From Cellulomonas sp. 73-92 (GTDB taxonomy: Bacteria > Actinomycetota > Actinomycetes > Actinomycetales > Cellulomonadaceae), in NCBI RefSeq assembly GCF_001898175.1, contig NZ_MKTH01000013.1, positions 623,051 through 687,050 of the forward strand: a stretch of DNA of 64,000 bases. The letters run 5' to 3'. Position 1 is the first letter of the stretch; every line of letters begins with the position of its first letter. Under the pieces are notes generated by a model. It ran no database searches. It was not told where the DNA came from and was given only the letters and a program-made list of their open reading frames with translations. Both the position numbers and the translations under genes were made by a program. Of this stretch, positions 22,544 through 33,957 are shown in pieces.

Positions 22544-23893
22544 GTGACCAGCCCCTTCCAGCCCGCCTGCGAGATCGCCGTCGCCCCGGCGGCGCGCGTC
22601 TACGAGCACGGCTGGCAGTCCTTCTCCCCCTCGCACGCCTACCGGATCGGCGAGCGGCCCCTGCGGCCCGCCTCCGAGCGCAACCGGATCCTCAACTACC
22701 GGCACGATTCCGCCCCGGGCGCCGACGCGTTCTTCGGCGAGGGCCTGCTCGCCGTCGAGGACGCCTTCGGCGCCACGCACGTGATCTCCGGCGTCGACCC
22801 GTTCGCCACCGCCACCCGCATCCGCGCCCAGGTGCACCACGGCCGGCGCGCGGCCAGTCTCGTCGTCGACGCAGACGGCCCGGTGCAGGTGACGACCGTG
22901 GCCGGCGGGCTCGACGGCGCACTGGCGACCTGGGCAGGCGAGGCCGCGGCGGGCGCTGGTGTTCCGGCGCCCCGTCCCGCCCCCACGGCGTGGTGCTCCT
23001 GGTACACGTACGGCGGCGGGGTCCGCCCGGAGGACGTTCACGAGAACCTCGCGGCGATGGACGCGCTGGAGCTGCCCGTCGACGTGGTCCAGCTGGACGA
23101 CGGCTACAGCGCCGGCATCGGCGACTGGCTCGTCCCGTCGGACCGCTTCCCGGACCTCGCCGGGCTCGTCGGGCGCATCCGCGACTCCGGCCGGCGCGCG
23201 GGCATCTGGATCGCGCCCTTCCTCGCCGCGGCCGACTCGGCGCTCGCCACCGAGCACCCGGACTGGCTCGTCCGACGCCCGCACGGCGCCCCGGTGCACG
23301 CCGGGAACAACTGGGGCCGCGACCTGTGCGCCCTCGACGTGACGCACCCGGACGCGGCCGCGTGGCTGCACGGCGTGGTGACGACCTTCGTCGGCTGGGG
23401 CGTCGACTACCTCAAGGCGGACTTCCTGGCGGCCGGCGCGGTCCCCGGGCTCCGTCACTCGGGCGCCGACCCGGTCACGGCCTACCGGGAGGGCCTGCGG
23501 CTGCTGCGCGACGCGCTCGGTCCGGACGCCCACCTGCTCGGTTGCGGCGCCCCGGTGCTGCCGTCGGTCGGCCTCGTCGACTCGCTGCGCGTCTCCGCCG
23601 ACACCGACGCCGAGATGGAGCCGGGTGACGGGGACTACAGCCAGCCGAGCCAGGCGGCGGCGCGGCTCGGCGGCCGGGGGCGGCAGTTCATGAACGGCGT
23701 GCTGTTCGTCAACGACCCCGACTGCCTCATCGTCGCCGAGCACGTCGCCGACCGCGGCGGCTGGGCGGACCACGTCGCGGCGACACGCGGTGCGGTGGTG
23801 AGCAGCGACCGCCTCGGGACGCTCGACGCCTGGGGGCTGGACCGGACGCGGCAGCTGCTCACCGCGGCCGCGGCGGGGTGGCCGGAGGCGTAG
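22544..23893 (+). CDS. GH36-type alpha-galactosidase, short form
   Basis: 449-aa retaining glycosidase of the melibiase clan. The barrel is recognised from TAWCSWYTYGGGV, VVQLDDGY, GIWIAPFLAA, DYLKADF with the nucleophile Asp near 287 and DSLRVSADTD with the acid/base Asp near 352. The N-terminal beta-sandwich is short (about 140 residues against 250-300 in classic GH36). No signal peptide, so cytosolic. Probable action on alpha-galactosides such as melibiose or raffinose breakdown products. GTG start; no transporter gene is adjacent. Confidence 0.85.
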   Translation: MTSPFQPACEIAVAPAARVYEHGWQSFSPSHAYRIGERPLRPASERNRILNYRHDSAPGADAFFGEGLLAVEDAFGATHVISGVDPFATATRIRAQVHHGRRAASLVVDADGPVQVTTVAGGLDGALATWAGEAAAGAGVPAPRPAPTAWCSWYTYGGGVRPEDVHENLAAMDALELPVDVVQLDDGYSAGIGDWLVPSDRFPDLAGLVGRIRDSGRRAGIWIAPFLAAADSALATEHPDWLVRRPHGAPVHAGNNWGRDLCALDVTHPDAAAWLHGVVTTFVGWGVDYLKADFLAAGAVPGLRHSGADPVTAYREGLRLLRDALGPDAHLLGCGAPVLPSVGLVDSLRVSADTDAEMEPGDGDYSQPSQAAARLGGRGRQFMNGVLFVNDPDCLIVAEHVADRGGWADHVAATRGAVVSSDRLGTLDAWGLDRTRQLLTAAAAGWPEA

Positions 23894-23925
23894 CGGGACG
23901 CCGGTGACCGGCGGCGACGCGGTGC

Positions 23926-23931
23926 TACCGT
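23926..23931 (+). promoter_or_regulatory. TACCGT -10 box, leaderless type
   Basis: TACCGT ends 6 bases before the GTG at 23938 of the hydrolase gene. Confidence 0.45.
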
Positions 23932-23937
23932 CGCCGG

Positions 23938-24855
23938 GTGCCGGCCACGCCCCCGCCTTCTCGGCGCACGACGACGGCGCGGCGCACCCTTCGGCGGACC
24001 CGGGCCGTCGCCGCGCTCGCGGCGACCAGGGCGCAGCTCCAGGTGCTGCAGGTGGTGGCTCCGCGGGCGGCCGGGCGCAAGGCCGTCGACCTGTGGTGCA
24101 CGTACCCGCAGGGCGCGCGCTCGCGCGACAACCGGCCCGGGCCGGGCGAGGTGGTGCGCCTGCCGGCGGTGCGCGCCGGTGACGTCGTCGTGGAGAGCTG
24201 GGGCGAAGGGCCGCTCGTCTACCTGGTTCACGGGTGGGGCGGCTGGCGCGGCCAGCTCGGCGCGTTCGTCGGACCGCTCGTCGCGGCCGGCCACCGCGTG
24301 GTGGCGTTCGACGCGCCCGGTCACGGCGACGCCGATCCGGGCATGCTGGGCGAGGACCGCGGCACGCTGATGGAGCTGATGGAGGCGTTCGAGGTCGTCG
24401 GCTGCGAGCTCGGCCCGGCCGCGGGCGTCGTCGCGCACTCGCTCGGCACCACGTCCGCCGCGCACGTGATCCACGAGGGCTTCGCCGCCGAGAAGCTCGT
24501 CCTCGTCGCGCCGAACGGCAGCTTCGTCGACCTCGTCGCCCGGTTCGCCGGCGCGCTGGGCCTGCGGGACCGCACGGCGGACGTGCTGCGCGGCGCCCTC
24601 GAGGACGCCACCGGGCACCGGCTGGCCGACTTCGACATCGCGCCGCTCGGCGTCGACGGCGCGATGCCGGACACGCTCGTGGTGCACGACCGCCGCGACC
24701 GCCAGGTCGCCCACGCCGAGGGCGCCGCGATCGCGACCGCCTGGCCCAACGCGCGGCTGGTGAGCACCGACGGGCTGGGCCACGAGCGGATCCTCGCCGA
24801 CCCGACGGTCGTGGCGGCCGCCGTGGCCCACGTGACGGGTGCCCCGCTCGCCTGA
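23938..24855 (+). CDS. Alpha/beta hydrolase
   Basis: 305 aa. After an Arg/Thr-rich N-terminus of about 30 residues, the hydrolase core shows VYLVHGWGGWRGQLGAFVGPLVAAGHRVVAFDAPGHGDAD, nucleophile elbow GVVAHSLGTTSAAH with Ser, then VVHDRRDRQVAHAEG and GLGHERIL with the terminal His. Probably an esterase; substrate unknown. GTG start with its own promoter. Confidence 0.82.
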   Translation: MPATPPPSRRTTTARRTLRRTRAVAALAATRAQLQVLQVVAPRAAGRKAVDLWCTYPQGARSRDNRPGPGEVVRLPAVRAGDVVVESWGEGPLVYLVHGWGGWRGQLGAFVGPLVAAGHRVVAFDAPGHGDADPGMLGEDRGTLMELMEAFEVVGCELGPAAGVVAHSLGTTSAAHVIHEGFAAEKLVLVAPNGSFVDLVARFAGALGLRDRTADVLRGALEDATGHRLADFDIAPLGVDGAMPDTLVVHDRRDRQVAHAEGAAIATAWPNARLVSTDGLGHERILADPTVVAAAVAHVTGAPLA

Positions 24856-25018
24856 GCGTGGTGCCCTCGTCACGGCGCGGGCACGGGAGGGACGGCGTCG
24901 CGCGCGTTTGCGCGGCGCACCATCCGCGCACGAACGCACAACGTTCCGCGGGTCGCCGGCGTTCATAACGCGAGATGATCGGTGCGACCTGGCGTGTGGC
25001 CGCGAGGGATCCGGGGGG

Positions 25019-25570
25019 ATGTCCATGGCCGCGTGGCAAGGACTCCTGGAGGAGCTGCTGCGGGAACGCCGACCGGCGCTGGTCGCCTACGCGTCACTGC
25101 TGACGGGCGACCGCTGCGCGGCGGAGGACCTGGTGCACGACGCGCTCGTCCGCACGTTCGGCCGCCCGCGTGCCCTGCCGAACGTGAACGCCGCCGACGC
25201 GTACGTGCGCCGTGCGATCGCGAGCATCTTCATCGACCGTGCCCGCTCGCGGCGGCGTTGGCTGACGGCGCTGCCGCGCATGGCTGGGGGCACGGACTCC
25301 GACCAGGGGCCCGACGAGGTCGCCGCGCGGCTGGACGCGCGTGCCGCCCTGGTCACGCTGCCGCGGAGGCAACGGACGTGCGTCGTGCTGCGGTTCTACG
25401 ACGACCTGACGGTGCCGGAGATCGCCCACCAGCTGGGACTCAGCGACGGCGCCGTGAAGCGATACCTGAGTGACGGCATCCACCACCTCAATGCCCTGCT
25501 CGGCACCACCGCCGAGGTGGGTGACGCGACGAGCGTCCCCGTGTACACGAGCGGAAGGAGACCGCGATGA
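25019..25570 (+). CDS. SigE-family (group 4) RNA polymerase sigma factor
   Basis: 183 aa. Region 2: LVAYASLLTGDRCAAEDLVHDALVRTFGRP, characteristic of the actinobacterial SigE family. Region 4: LPRRQRTCVVLRFYDDLTVPEIAHQLGLSDGAVKRYLSDGIHHL, the HTH that reads the -35. The ATG at 25019 follows GGGGGG; an in-frame run reaches further up without a good start. The stop overlaps the next ATG, so the partner membrane protein is coupled and may be an anti-sigma or output protein. The upstream region has an inverted GAACGC...GCGTTC pair. Confidence 0.9.
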   Translation: MSMAAWQGLLEELLRERRPALVAYASLLTGDRCAAEDLVHDALVRTFGRPRALPNVNAADAYVRRAIASIFIDRARSRRRWLTALPRMAGGTDSDQGPDEVAARLDARAALVTLPRRQRTCVVLRFYDDLTVPEIAHQLGLSDGAVKRYLSDGIHHLNALLGTTAEVGDATSVPVYTSGRRPR

Positions 25571-26361
25571 GCGACGACCTGTCCGCACTGCTCCGTGCGG
25601 CCGCGCTCGAGCAGGAGGGTGCGGCGAGGACCGAGCGCCCCTATTCGGTCGAGATGCTCCGCCGGTACGTGCGCGACGTCCGGCGCCGCCGGGCGGTGGG
25701 CGGGGCCTCGCTGGCGGTCGCAGGTGTGGTGGTCGTCGGCGCCGTGCTCATCGGCGCCAGCCACCTCGCACCACCGGACCCGCTCACGCCCGTCGGCACC
25801 TCGTCCGCCCCCTCGGCCGGCCCTTCTCCGACGATCGAGGCGACGCCGACCCCGACAGCCACGCCGACCTCCGCTCCGACGGCGACGCCCGTCCCTCCGG
25901 CGACGCCGACATCACCGCCGCCGACGAGCACCGCGGCGCTACCCACGCACCAGGCGACCCAGGCCCCGCCGGCCACTGCGCTCCCGGAGCCCCCGGGCGT
26001 GGTGACGGTCGTCTACTCCGGCCCGGGCGGAGGGTCGGGTGAGGTGATGGTCACCTGGGCTCCGACGGCGGGTGCGACCGGCTACCGCGTGTACAGGTCG
26101 GCCGTCGCGACGGGCCCGTTCGCCCTCTCAGCGAGCTATGACGTGGCCACCGGCCGGACGACCGTCGCCTTCACCGACTTCTACGAGTCCATCCAGATAT
26201 GGCAGCCACAGGGCGGCGACTACCTGGACCTCCAGTACATCGAAGCGATCAGCGGAGATCGCGCCTACTTCCGTGTGACGGCGTTCAACGCCGGAGGAGA
26301 GGGTCCGTCGTCCGCCGTGGTCTGCGGTGAGGCACCCGGGGTGCTGCCGAGCCAGTGCTGA
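25567..26361 (+). CDS. Membrane protein with fibronectin-III-like exterior, sigma-factor partner
   Basis: 264 aa. A cytosolic N-terminus of about 42 residues (MSDDLSALLRAAALEQEG...VRRRRAV), one membrane helix (43-62), a 70-residue Pro/Thr/Ser linker, then a beta-rich domain (PPGVVTVVYSGPGGGSGEVMVTWAPTAGATGYRVYRSAVATGPF ... AFNAGGEGPSS) that reads as one fibronectin type III fold. The layout fits a transmembrane sensor controlling the coupled sigma factor, but the cytosolic part lacks a recognisable ZAS or anti-sigma motif. Confidence 0.7.
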   Translation: MSDDLSALLRAAALEQEGAARTERPYSVEMLRRYVRDVRRRRAVGGASLAVAGVVVVGAVLIGASHLAPPDPLTPVGTSSAPSAGPSPTIEATPTPTATPTSAPTATPVPPATPTSPPPTSTAALPTHQATQAPPATALPEPPGVVTVVYSGPGGGSGEVMVTWAPTAGATGYRVYRSAVATGPFALSASYDVATGRTTVAFTDFYESIQIWQPQGGDYLDLQYIEAISGDRAYFRVTAFNAGGEGPSSAVVCGEAPGVLPSQC

Positions 26362-26478
26362 CCACCTGGCGGATCCTGGCCGGTCGGAGGGCCGGTGCGG
26401 CTGTCGCGACGCGCCTGGCACTCTCGTCGTCCGCCACCTGAGGCGGGCACTGCGTCACGCCTGCGGCGAACAGGGGAC

Positions 26479-26505
26479 TGTGGCGCCACACCCCACGGTT
26501 AGCAT
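26479..26505 (+). promoter_or_regulatory. clpC promoter with 12-bp palindrome over -35
   Basis: TGTGGCGCCACA at 26479-26490 is a perfect palindrome, and TAGCAT at 26500-26505 is a plausible -10 with the palindrome covering the -35 zone. The 82-base leader ends in GTGAGGAG before the ATG. A repressor or ClgR-like activator site is possible. Confidence 0.45.
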
Positions 26506-26587
26506 CGAACAAGCCGGCCGTTCTACGCCCGCGGCAGCCAGTTGCCGATAGGACAAGCGGTAGGCGCAAGCCCCGTGAGGAGTGCAC

Positions 26588-29167
<2,580 letters not shown>

Positions 29168-29182
29168 CACCCGCACGACGAA

Positions 29183-29216
29183 CGAAGCCCGGCCCCCCCG
29201 AGGGGGCCGGGCTTCG
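29183..29216 (+). terminator. clpC terminator hairpin
   Basis: 15-bp GC-rich perfect stem with a short CCGA-type loop and a flank of CGTCGT rather than a T-run, 16 bases past the clpC stop. Confidence 0.85.
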
Positions 29217-29298
29217 TCGTGCCGGCACGGTCACGGCGCCCGGTCGTCGGCCGAGACGCCTGCGCCGCTCCCCCGCCCGGGTGGCAGGGTGTGCACCC

Positions 29299-30765
29299 AT
29301 GACATCGCCGTTGCCGCGCAGCGCCCCCGAACCCCAGGGAGTCGACCCGCGCGCCGTCCTCGCCACCCTCGAGGCCATCGCCGCCATCCCCGAGATCCAC
29401 TCGATCATGGTCGTGCGCCACGGCCACGTGGTCGCCGAGGGCTGGGCGCACCCCTTCGCCGCCGACCGCCGCCAGACCGTCTACTCGCTGAGCAAGACCT
29501 TCACCGCCACGGCCGTCGGCTTCGCCGCCGCCGAGGGACTGCTGCGGCTCGACGACGCCGTGGCGAACCTGCTGCCGGACAAGGCGCCGGCACAGCCCGA
29601 CGAGCGGCTGGCCAGGATGACCGTGCGCCACCTGCTCACCATGTCCACCGGCCACGACCCCGAGCCGACGGTCATCGACACGCCCGGCGACTGGGTGGCG
29701 ACCTTCCTGGCGACGCCGCTGGTGCACGAGCCGGGGGAGCGGTTCATCTACAACACCCCGGCGACGCACGTCCTGTCGGCGATCGTGCAGCGTCTCAGCG
29801 GGCAGCGCCTCCTCGACTACCTGACGCCGCGCCTGCTCGAGCCGCTCGGCATCGAGGGCGCCTGGTGGGAGGTGAGCCCGCAGGGCGTCGACCTCGGCGG
29901 CACCGGCCTGTCGATCACCACGGAGGACGCCGCCAAGCTCGGCCTGCTCTACCTGCAGGACGGGATGTGGCAGCGCCGGCGGATCCTCCCGGAGGGCTGG
30001 GTCGCCCAGGCCTCCGCCGCACAGGTCTCGACGGCGCACTGGGGCGGCACCGACTGGCAGCAGGGCTACGGCTTCCAGATGTGGCGGTCGCAGCACGGGT
30101 TCCGCGCGGACGGCGCGTTCGGCCAGTTCTCCCTGGTGCTGCCCGACGAGGACGCCGTGGTCGCCATCACCGGCGGCTTCCGGGACACGGGCGCGGTCCT
30201 GGACGCGGTGTGGACGCACCTGCTGCCCGGGCTGCACGACGAGCCGGTGGTGGCCGACGACGAGGGCCGTGCCGCACTCGAGGCGCGGCTCGGGGCGCTG
30301 CGGCTCGACCCGCCGACGGGCGACGCGGTGACGGGCACGGCCCGGCGCCTCTCCGGCTCGGTCCTCGTCGTGGAGGGCACGCCGCTGGGGGCGGTCTCGG
30401 TGGCGTTCGTCGCCGGCGAGGAGGCCGACGACCTCGTCGTACGCACTACTGGCGAAGGTGACGCGGGACGGGGCGCCGCAGAGCCCGTGGCGCTGCGGGC
30501 CGGGCACGGCGAGCCGGTCGCGCAGCGCGTGCCGAGCCCGTTCGAGCGGCGACACTCGCCGGAGGCCCTCGTCAGCGGCACGTGGACCGGGGCCGATCAT
30601 TACGTGCTGACGGTGCGCTGGGTCGAGACGCCCCACGCGCTGACGCTCGACGTCGACGTGGACGGCGACCGCGTGGTGGTGGCCGCGCACGCGAACGTGT
30701 CCTTCGGCCCCACCGAGCTCGGGCCGTTCACCGGGCGGATCGCCTCCGGGGCGGTGCGGGCATGA
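29299..30765 (+). CDS. Beta-lactamase-fold serine hydrolase
   Basis: 488 aa. Class C beta-lactamase/DD-peptidase fold: SLSKTFTATAVGFA (SxxK, Ser nucleophile near 64), YNTPATHVLSAIV (Tyr-Asn motif), and a C-terminal domain of about 160 residues resembling the accessory beta domain of DUF3471-type hydrolases. No signal peptide, so probably a cytosolic esterase or peptidase rather than a lactamase. It overlaps the permease start (ATGA), which suggests it makes a substrate or processes one moved by the permease. Confidence 0.83.
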   Translation: MTSPLPRSAPEPQGVDPRAVLATLEAIAAIPEIHSIMVVRHGHVVAEGWAHPFAADRRQTVYSLSKTFTATAVGFAAAEGLLRLDDAVANLLPDKAPAQPDERLARMTVRHLLTMSTGHDPEPTVIDTPGDWVATFLATPLVHEPGERFIYNTPATHVLSAIVQRLSGQRLLDYLTPRLLEPLGIEGAWWEVSPQGVDLGGTGLSITTEDAAKLGLLYLQDGMWQRRRILPEGWVAQASAAQVSTAHWGGTDWQQGYGFQMWRSQHGFRADGAFGQFSLVLPDEDAVVAITGGFRDTGAVLDAVWTHLLPGLHDEPVVADDEGRAALEARLGALRLDPPTGDAVTGTARRLSGSVLVVEGTPLGAVSVAFVAGEEADDLVVRTTGEGDAGRGAAEPVALRAGHGEPVAQRVPSPFERRHSPEALVSGTWTGADHYVLTVRWVETPHALTLDVDVDGDRVVVAAHANVSFGPTELGPFTGRIASGAVRA

Positions 30766-32258
30766 GCCTCAACCTGCTCCGGCGCCCGTCGGTCGAGTCG
30801 GCCCTCGCGGCGTCCGCCGACCCCGAGCGCTCGCTGCGCCGCAGCCTGACGGCCTGGGACCTCGCGGTCATGGGCGTGGCGGTGGCCGTCGGCGCCGGCA
30901 TCTTCTCGGTCGGCGCCACGGCGGCCGCGGACTACGCCGGTCCGGCCGTCATCGTCTCGTTCATCATCGCCGCGGTCGTCTGCGGGCTGGCGATCATGTG
31001 CTACGCCGAGTTCGCGTCGGCACTGCCGATCGCCGGGTCGGCGTACACGTTCAGCTACGCCACGATGGGCGAGGCCGTCGCCTGGATCATCGGGTGGGAC
31101 CTCATCCTCGAGATGCTGCTGGGCTCGGCCGTCATCGCGAAGTTCTGGGGCGTGTACCTCGCCGACGCTTTCCACCTGTTCGGCGTCGACCTGCCGTCGA
31201 CCGTGCACCTCGGCGGGCTGCGGGTCGACTGGGGACCGCTGCTCGTCGTCGCGCTGTTCACCACGCTGCTCGCCCTCGGCACGCGGCTCTCGTCGCGCGT
31301 GAACGCCGTGTTCACCGTGCTGAAGGTCGGCATCACGCTCTTCGTCGTCGTCGCCGGGTTCGGCTACGTCAAGGCGGCCAACTACCACCCCTTCGTGCCG
31401 CCGTCGCAGCCCTCCACCACCGGCTCGGTGCTGCACGAGTCCCTGGTCAACTGGGTCGCCGGCGCGGCACCGTCGATCTACGGCGTCTCCGGGATCCTCG
31501 GGGGCGCGGCCCTGGTGTTCTTCGCGTTCATCGGGTTCGACGTCGTGGCGACCACGGCCGAGGAGACGAAGGACCCGCAGCGGACCATGCCCCGCGGCAT
31601 GCTCGGCGGCCTCGCGCTGACCACCGTGCTCTACGTGCTGGTGGCCATCGTCGTGACGGGCATGGTGCCCTACACGGCGCTGGCGGCGTCGAAGTCCCCG
31701 TCGCTGACCACCGCGTTCGAGCTGGTGGGCGCCGACTGGGCGGGCAAGGTCATCTCGGTCGGCATCGTCCTGGGCCTGACGAGCGTGCTCATGGTGCTCA
31801 TGCTGGGGCTCACCCGGATCGTCTTCGCGATGAGCCGGGACGGGCTGCTGCCGCGTGCGCTGTCGCACACCTCCCCGCGGTTCGGCACGCCCGCGCGGCT
31901 CCAGATCGGCACCGGCGTCGTGGTGGCCGTCATCGCCGCGCTGTCGCAGGTCGACCTGCTCGAGGAGATGATCAACATCGGCACGCTGTCGGCGTTCGTG
32001 CTGGTCAGCTTCGGTGTCGTGGTGCTGCGCCGGCGGCGCCCGGACCTGCCGCGCGGGTTCCGCGTGCCGTGGTCGCCGGTGCTGCCCGTGCTGGCGGGCG
32101 TCGCGTGCCTCTGGCTGATGCTCAATCTCACGACGCTGACGTGGCTGCGGTTCCTCGTCTGGCTCGTCGTCGGCGCCGTGGTCTACGGGACCTACTCCTA
32201 CCGGCACAGCCGGCTGCACCAGAGCGGCGAGCCGGCCGTGCGGCAGGACGTGGGCTAG
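30762..32258 (+). CDS. APC-family amino-acid permease
   Basis: 498 aa, about 12 membrane helices. The first helix has AVAVGAGIFSVGATAAADYAGPAVIVSFIIAA, matching the substrate-binding GxGIF motif of cationic amino-acid transporters (YfnA/CAT type); FIGFDVVATTAEETKDPQRTMPRG is the second family block. It should be a proton-coupled or facilitated uptake system for an amino acid. ATG overlaps the hydrolase stop. It converges on the AHSA1 gene and overlaps its end by four bases. Confidence 0.9.
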   Translation: MSLNLLRRPSVESALAASADPERSLRRSLTAWDLAVMGVAVAVGAGIFSVGATAAADYAGPAVIVSFIIAAVVCGLAIMCYAEFASALPIAGSAYTFSYATMGEAVAWIIGWDLILEMLLGSAVIAKFWGVYLADAFHLFGVDLPSTVHLGGLRVDWGPLLVVALFTTLLALGTRLSSRVNAVFTVLKVGITLFVVVAGFGYVKAANYHPFVPPSQPSTTGSVLHESLVNWVAGAAPSIYGVSGILGGAALVFFAFIGFDVVATTAEETKDPQRTMPRGMLGGLALTTVLYVLVAIVVTGMVPYTALAASKSPSLTTAFELVGADWAGKVISVGIVLGLTSVLMVLMLGLTRIVFAMSRDGLLPRALSHTSPRFGTPARLQIGTGVVVAVIAALSQVDLLEEMINIGTLSAFVLVSFGVVVLRRRRPDLPRGFRVPWSPVLPVLAGVACLWLMLNLTTLTWLRFLVWLVVGAVVYGTYSYRHSRLHQSGEPAVRQDVG

Positions 32259-32710
32259 GCGGTCGTCAAGGCCCGGCCGAGGTTGTCGAGGATCCAGCCC
32301 GTGCCCTGCTCGCGGAGCGCCGGGTCCTCGTGGCCGTCGTAGTAGACGCCCTGCTCCGTGAGCGTCAGCCGGGTGCCGGCGTCGGTGGGCGTCAGCTCGA
32401 TCGACGCCAGCGAGTCGGACAGGCGGACGTCGTCGACGACCATGCCGTAGACGTAGACGAGGCGCAGGTCGTCGACGATCTCGAGGTACCGGGACTCGAA
32501 GCGCGACGTGGTGCCGTTGGCCCACCGGCCCTCGTCGTACTCGACGCCGCCCACCCGGAAGTCCATGCCGTGCCCGAGGGAGGTCCAGCCCTCGTCGGTG
32601 CCGAACCACTTCTGCTTGAGGGTCTCGTCGGCGAAGTGGCGGAACACCGTGGCGGGCGGCACGGGGTAGTCGCGCTCGAGCTGGAACGTGTTGTGCACCA
32701 ACGTGGTCAT
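32255..32710 (-). CDS. SRPBCC/AHSA1-type protein
   Basis: 151 aa with the START/Bet v1-like fold: FQLERDYPVPPATVFRHFADETLKQKWFGTDEG at the N-terminus and GVYYDGHEDPALREQGTGWILDNL at the end. In this layout such proteins usually follow an ArsR repressor and bind a hydrophobic small molecule; the ligand is unknown. The start overlaps the ArsR stop (ATGA), indicating one operon. Confidence 0.87.
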   Translation of the reverse strand: MTTLVHNTFQLERDYPVPPATVFRHFADETLKQKWFGTDEGWTSLGHGMDFRVGGVEYDEGRWANGTTSRFESRYLEIVDDLRLVYVYGMVVDDVRLSDSLASIELTPTDAGTRLTLTEQGVYYDGHEDPALREQGTGWILDNLGRALTTA

Positions 32711-33069
32711 GGACGGGGTCCTTCCGTGGCGGTCTTCGGGTCGGTCGCCGTGTCGGCGAGCAGTGCTCCGAGGCGGTCGAGCCGGCGCTCCCAGGCGGTG
32801 CGCCGGGCGGCGATCCACTCCTCTGCGGATCGCAGTGCGGCGGGGTCGACGCTGCACATGCGCACCCGCCCTTCCTTCTGGGTGTGCACCAGCCCGCCGG
32901 CCTCGAGCACACGCAGGTGCTGGAGCACGGCGGCGAGCGTGATGGTGAACCCGACGGCGAGCTCGGAGGCGGAGCGCGGTCCGGCGGTCAGCCGGTCGAG
33001 CATCGCGCGGCGGGTCGGGTCGGCGAGGGCCTGGAACGCCAGGTCCAGCTGCCGCTCTTGGTCAAGCAT
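32707..33069 (-). CDS. ArsR-family repressor
   Basis: 120-aa winged-helix protein: FQALADPTRRAMLDRLTAGPRSASELAVGFTITLAAVLQHLRVLEAGGLVHTQKEGRVR is the ArsR core. Cysteine-based metal sites are absent, so it belongs to the group partnered with AHSA1 proteins rather than to metal sensors. The start at 33069 is chosen because a palindromic operator lies directly upstream; an extended start at 33105 would place the operator inside the gene. Confidence 0.85.
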   Translation of the reverse strand: MLDQERQLDLAFQALADPTRRAMLDRLTAGPRSASELAVGFTITLAAVLQHLRVLEAGGLVHTQKEGRVRMCSVDPAALRSAEEWIAARRTAWERRLDRLGALLADTATDPKTATEGPRP

Positions 33070-33071
33070 GT

Positions 33072-33084
33072 GCTTTAGTAAAGC
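33072..33084. promoter_or_regulatory. GCTTTA-G-TAAAGC operator of the ArsR operon
   Basis: Perfect 13-base inverted repeat only two bases upstream of the ArsR start codon, and AT-rich for this genome. It is an obvious candidate for self-repression. A second palindrome GTTGCGCAAC lies at 33097-33106. Confidence 0.6.
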
Positions 33085-33130
33085 GGTTGCTTGAGTGTTG
33101 CGCAACCCTCGGGGGTCGACGAGCCGCGGG

Positions 33131-33892
33131 TCAGGACCAGCGCAGCGTCGCCTCCGGCAGGGCGGCGACGAACTCCCGGGTGTCCGGGTGCTGCGGGTCG
33201 GCGAGCACCTCGCGCAGGGGGCCGTGCTCGACGAGCGTGCCGTCGGCCAGCACGTGCACCGTCGTGGTCAGCTGCTCGACGAGTCGCACGTCGTGCGACG
33301 CCAGCAGCAGGCCGGCGCCGTCGGCGGCGAGCCGGTCGGCGAGGACGCCGGCCAGCCGGTAGCGCGTCGTCTGGTCGATCGCCGTCAGGGGCTCGTCGAG
33401 CAGCAGGATCTCCGGGCGGGTCGCCAGCGCGAGCGTGAGGGCCAGCCGCTGCCGCTCGCCGCCGGACAGGGTGCCGACCTTCCGGGTCAGCAGGTGGTGC
33501 GGCAGCTCCATGTCGGCGAGCGCCGACTCCACGCCCAGGCCGGTCGACCGGCCGGCCGCCCGCGCCTCGTCCAGCGCGCCCTTGACGGCCTTCTCCACCG
33601 TGAACAGGGGGTCGGCGGCGCCGTGCCCGTTCTGGTGCACCACCCGCACGCGGGCGCGCAGCGCCTTCTTGTCCCGGCGGGCGGGCTTGAACACCTTCCG
33701 GCCGTCGAACGTCACGGACCCGCGGGTCGGTCCGGCGGTGCCGGCGAGGATCTCGACGAGCGTCGACTTGCCCACGCCGGACCGGCCGATGAGCCCGACC
33801 GCGTCGCCCGGACCGAGCGTCAGGTCGACGCCCGACAGGACGTCGGCCGCCCCGAAGCCCGCCCAGATGTCCCGTGCCTGCAGCTGTGCCAT
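33131..33892 (-). CDS. Orphan ABC transporter ATP-binding protein (Dpp/Opp type)
   Basis: 253 aa. Walker A GRSGVGKSTL, Q-loop VVHQNGHGAADP, signature LSGGERQRLAL, Walker B ILLLDEPLTAID, H-loop ASHD. It most resembles the peptide/nickel-type DppF/OppF ATPases, with a short form. No permease or binding protein gene is adjacent, so it either serves a distant transporter or has lost its partners. ATG start. Confidence 0.83.
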   Translation of the reverse strand: MAQLQARDIWAGFGAADVLSGVDLTLGPGDAVGLIGRSGVGKSTLVEILAGTAGPTRGSVTFDGRKVFKPARRDKKALRARVRVVHQNGHGAADPLFTVEKAVKGALDEARAAGRSTGLGVESALADMELPHHLLTRKVGTLSGGERQRLALTLALATRPEILLLDEPLTAIDQTTRYRLAGVLADRLAADGAGLLLASHDVRLVEQLTTTVHVLADGTLVEHGPLREVLADPQHPDTREFVAALPEATLRWS

Positions 33893-33957
33893 GCCAACCC
33901 CTCGTCGTGCCCCGGCCGGGGCTCAGTCCCACAACGGCCGGGCCCGCCGGAACGTTC

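Noticed and set aside
29299..30765. Beta-lactamase giving antibiotic resistance
   Set aside because: SxxK and Tyr-Asn motifs fit the fold, but no signal peptide and an extra C-terminal domain point to a cytosolic esterase or peptidase.
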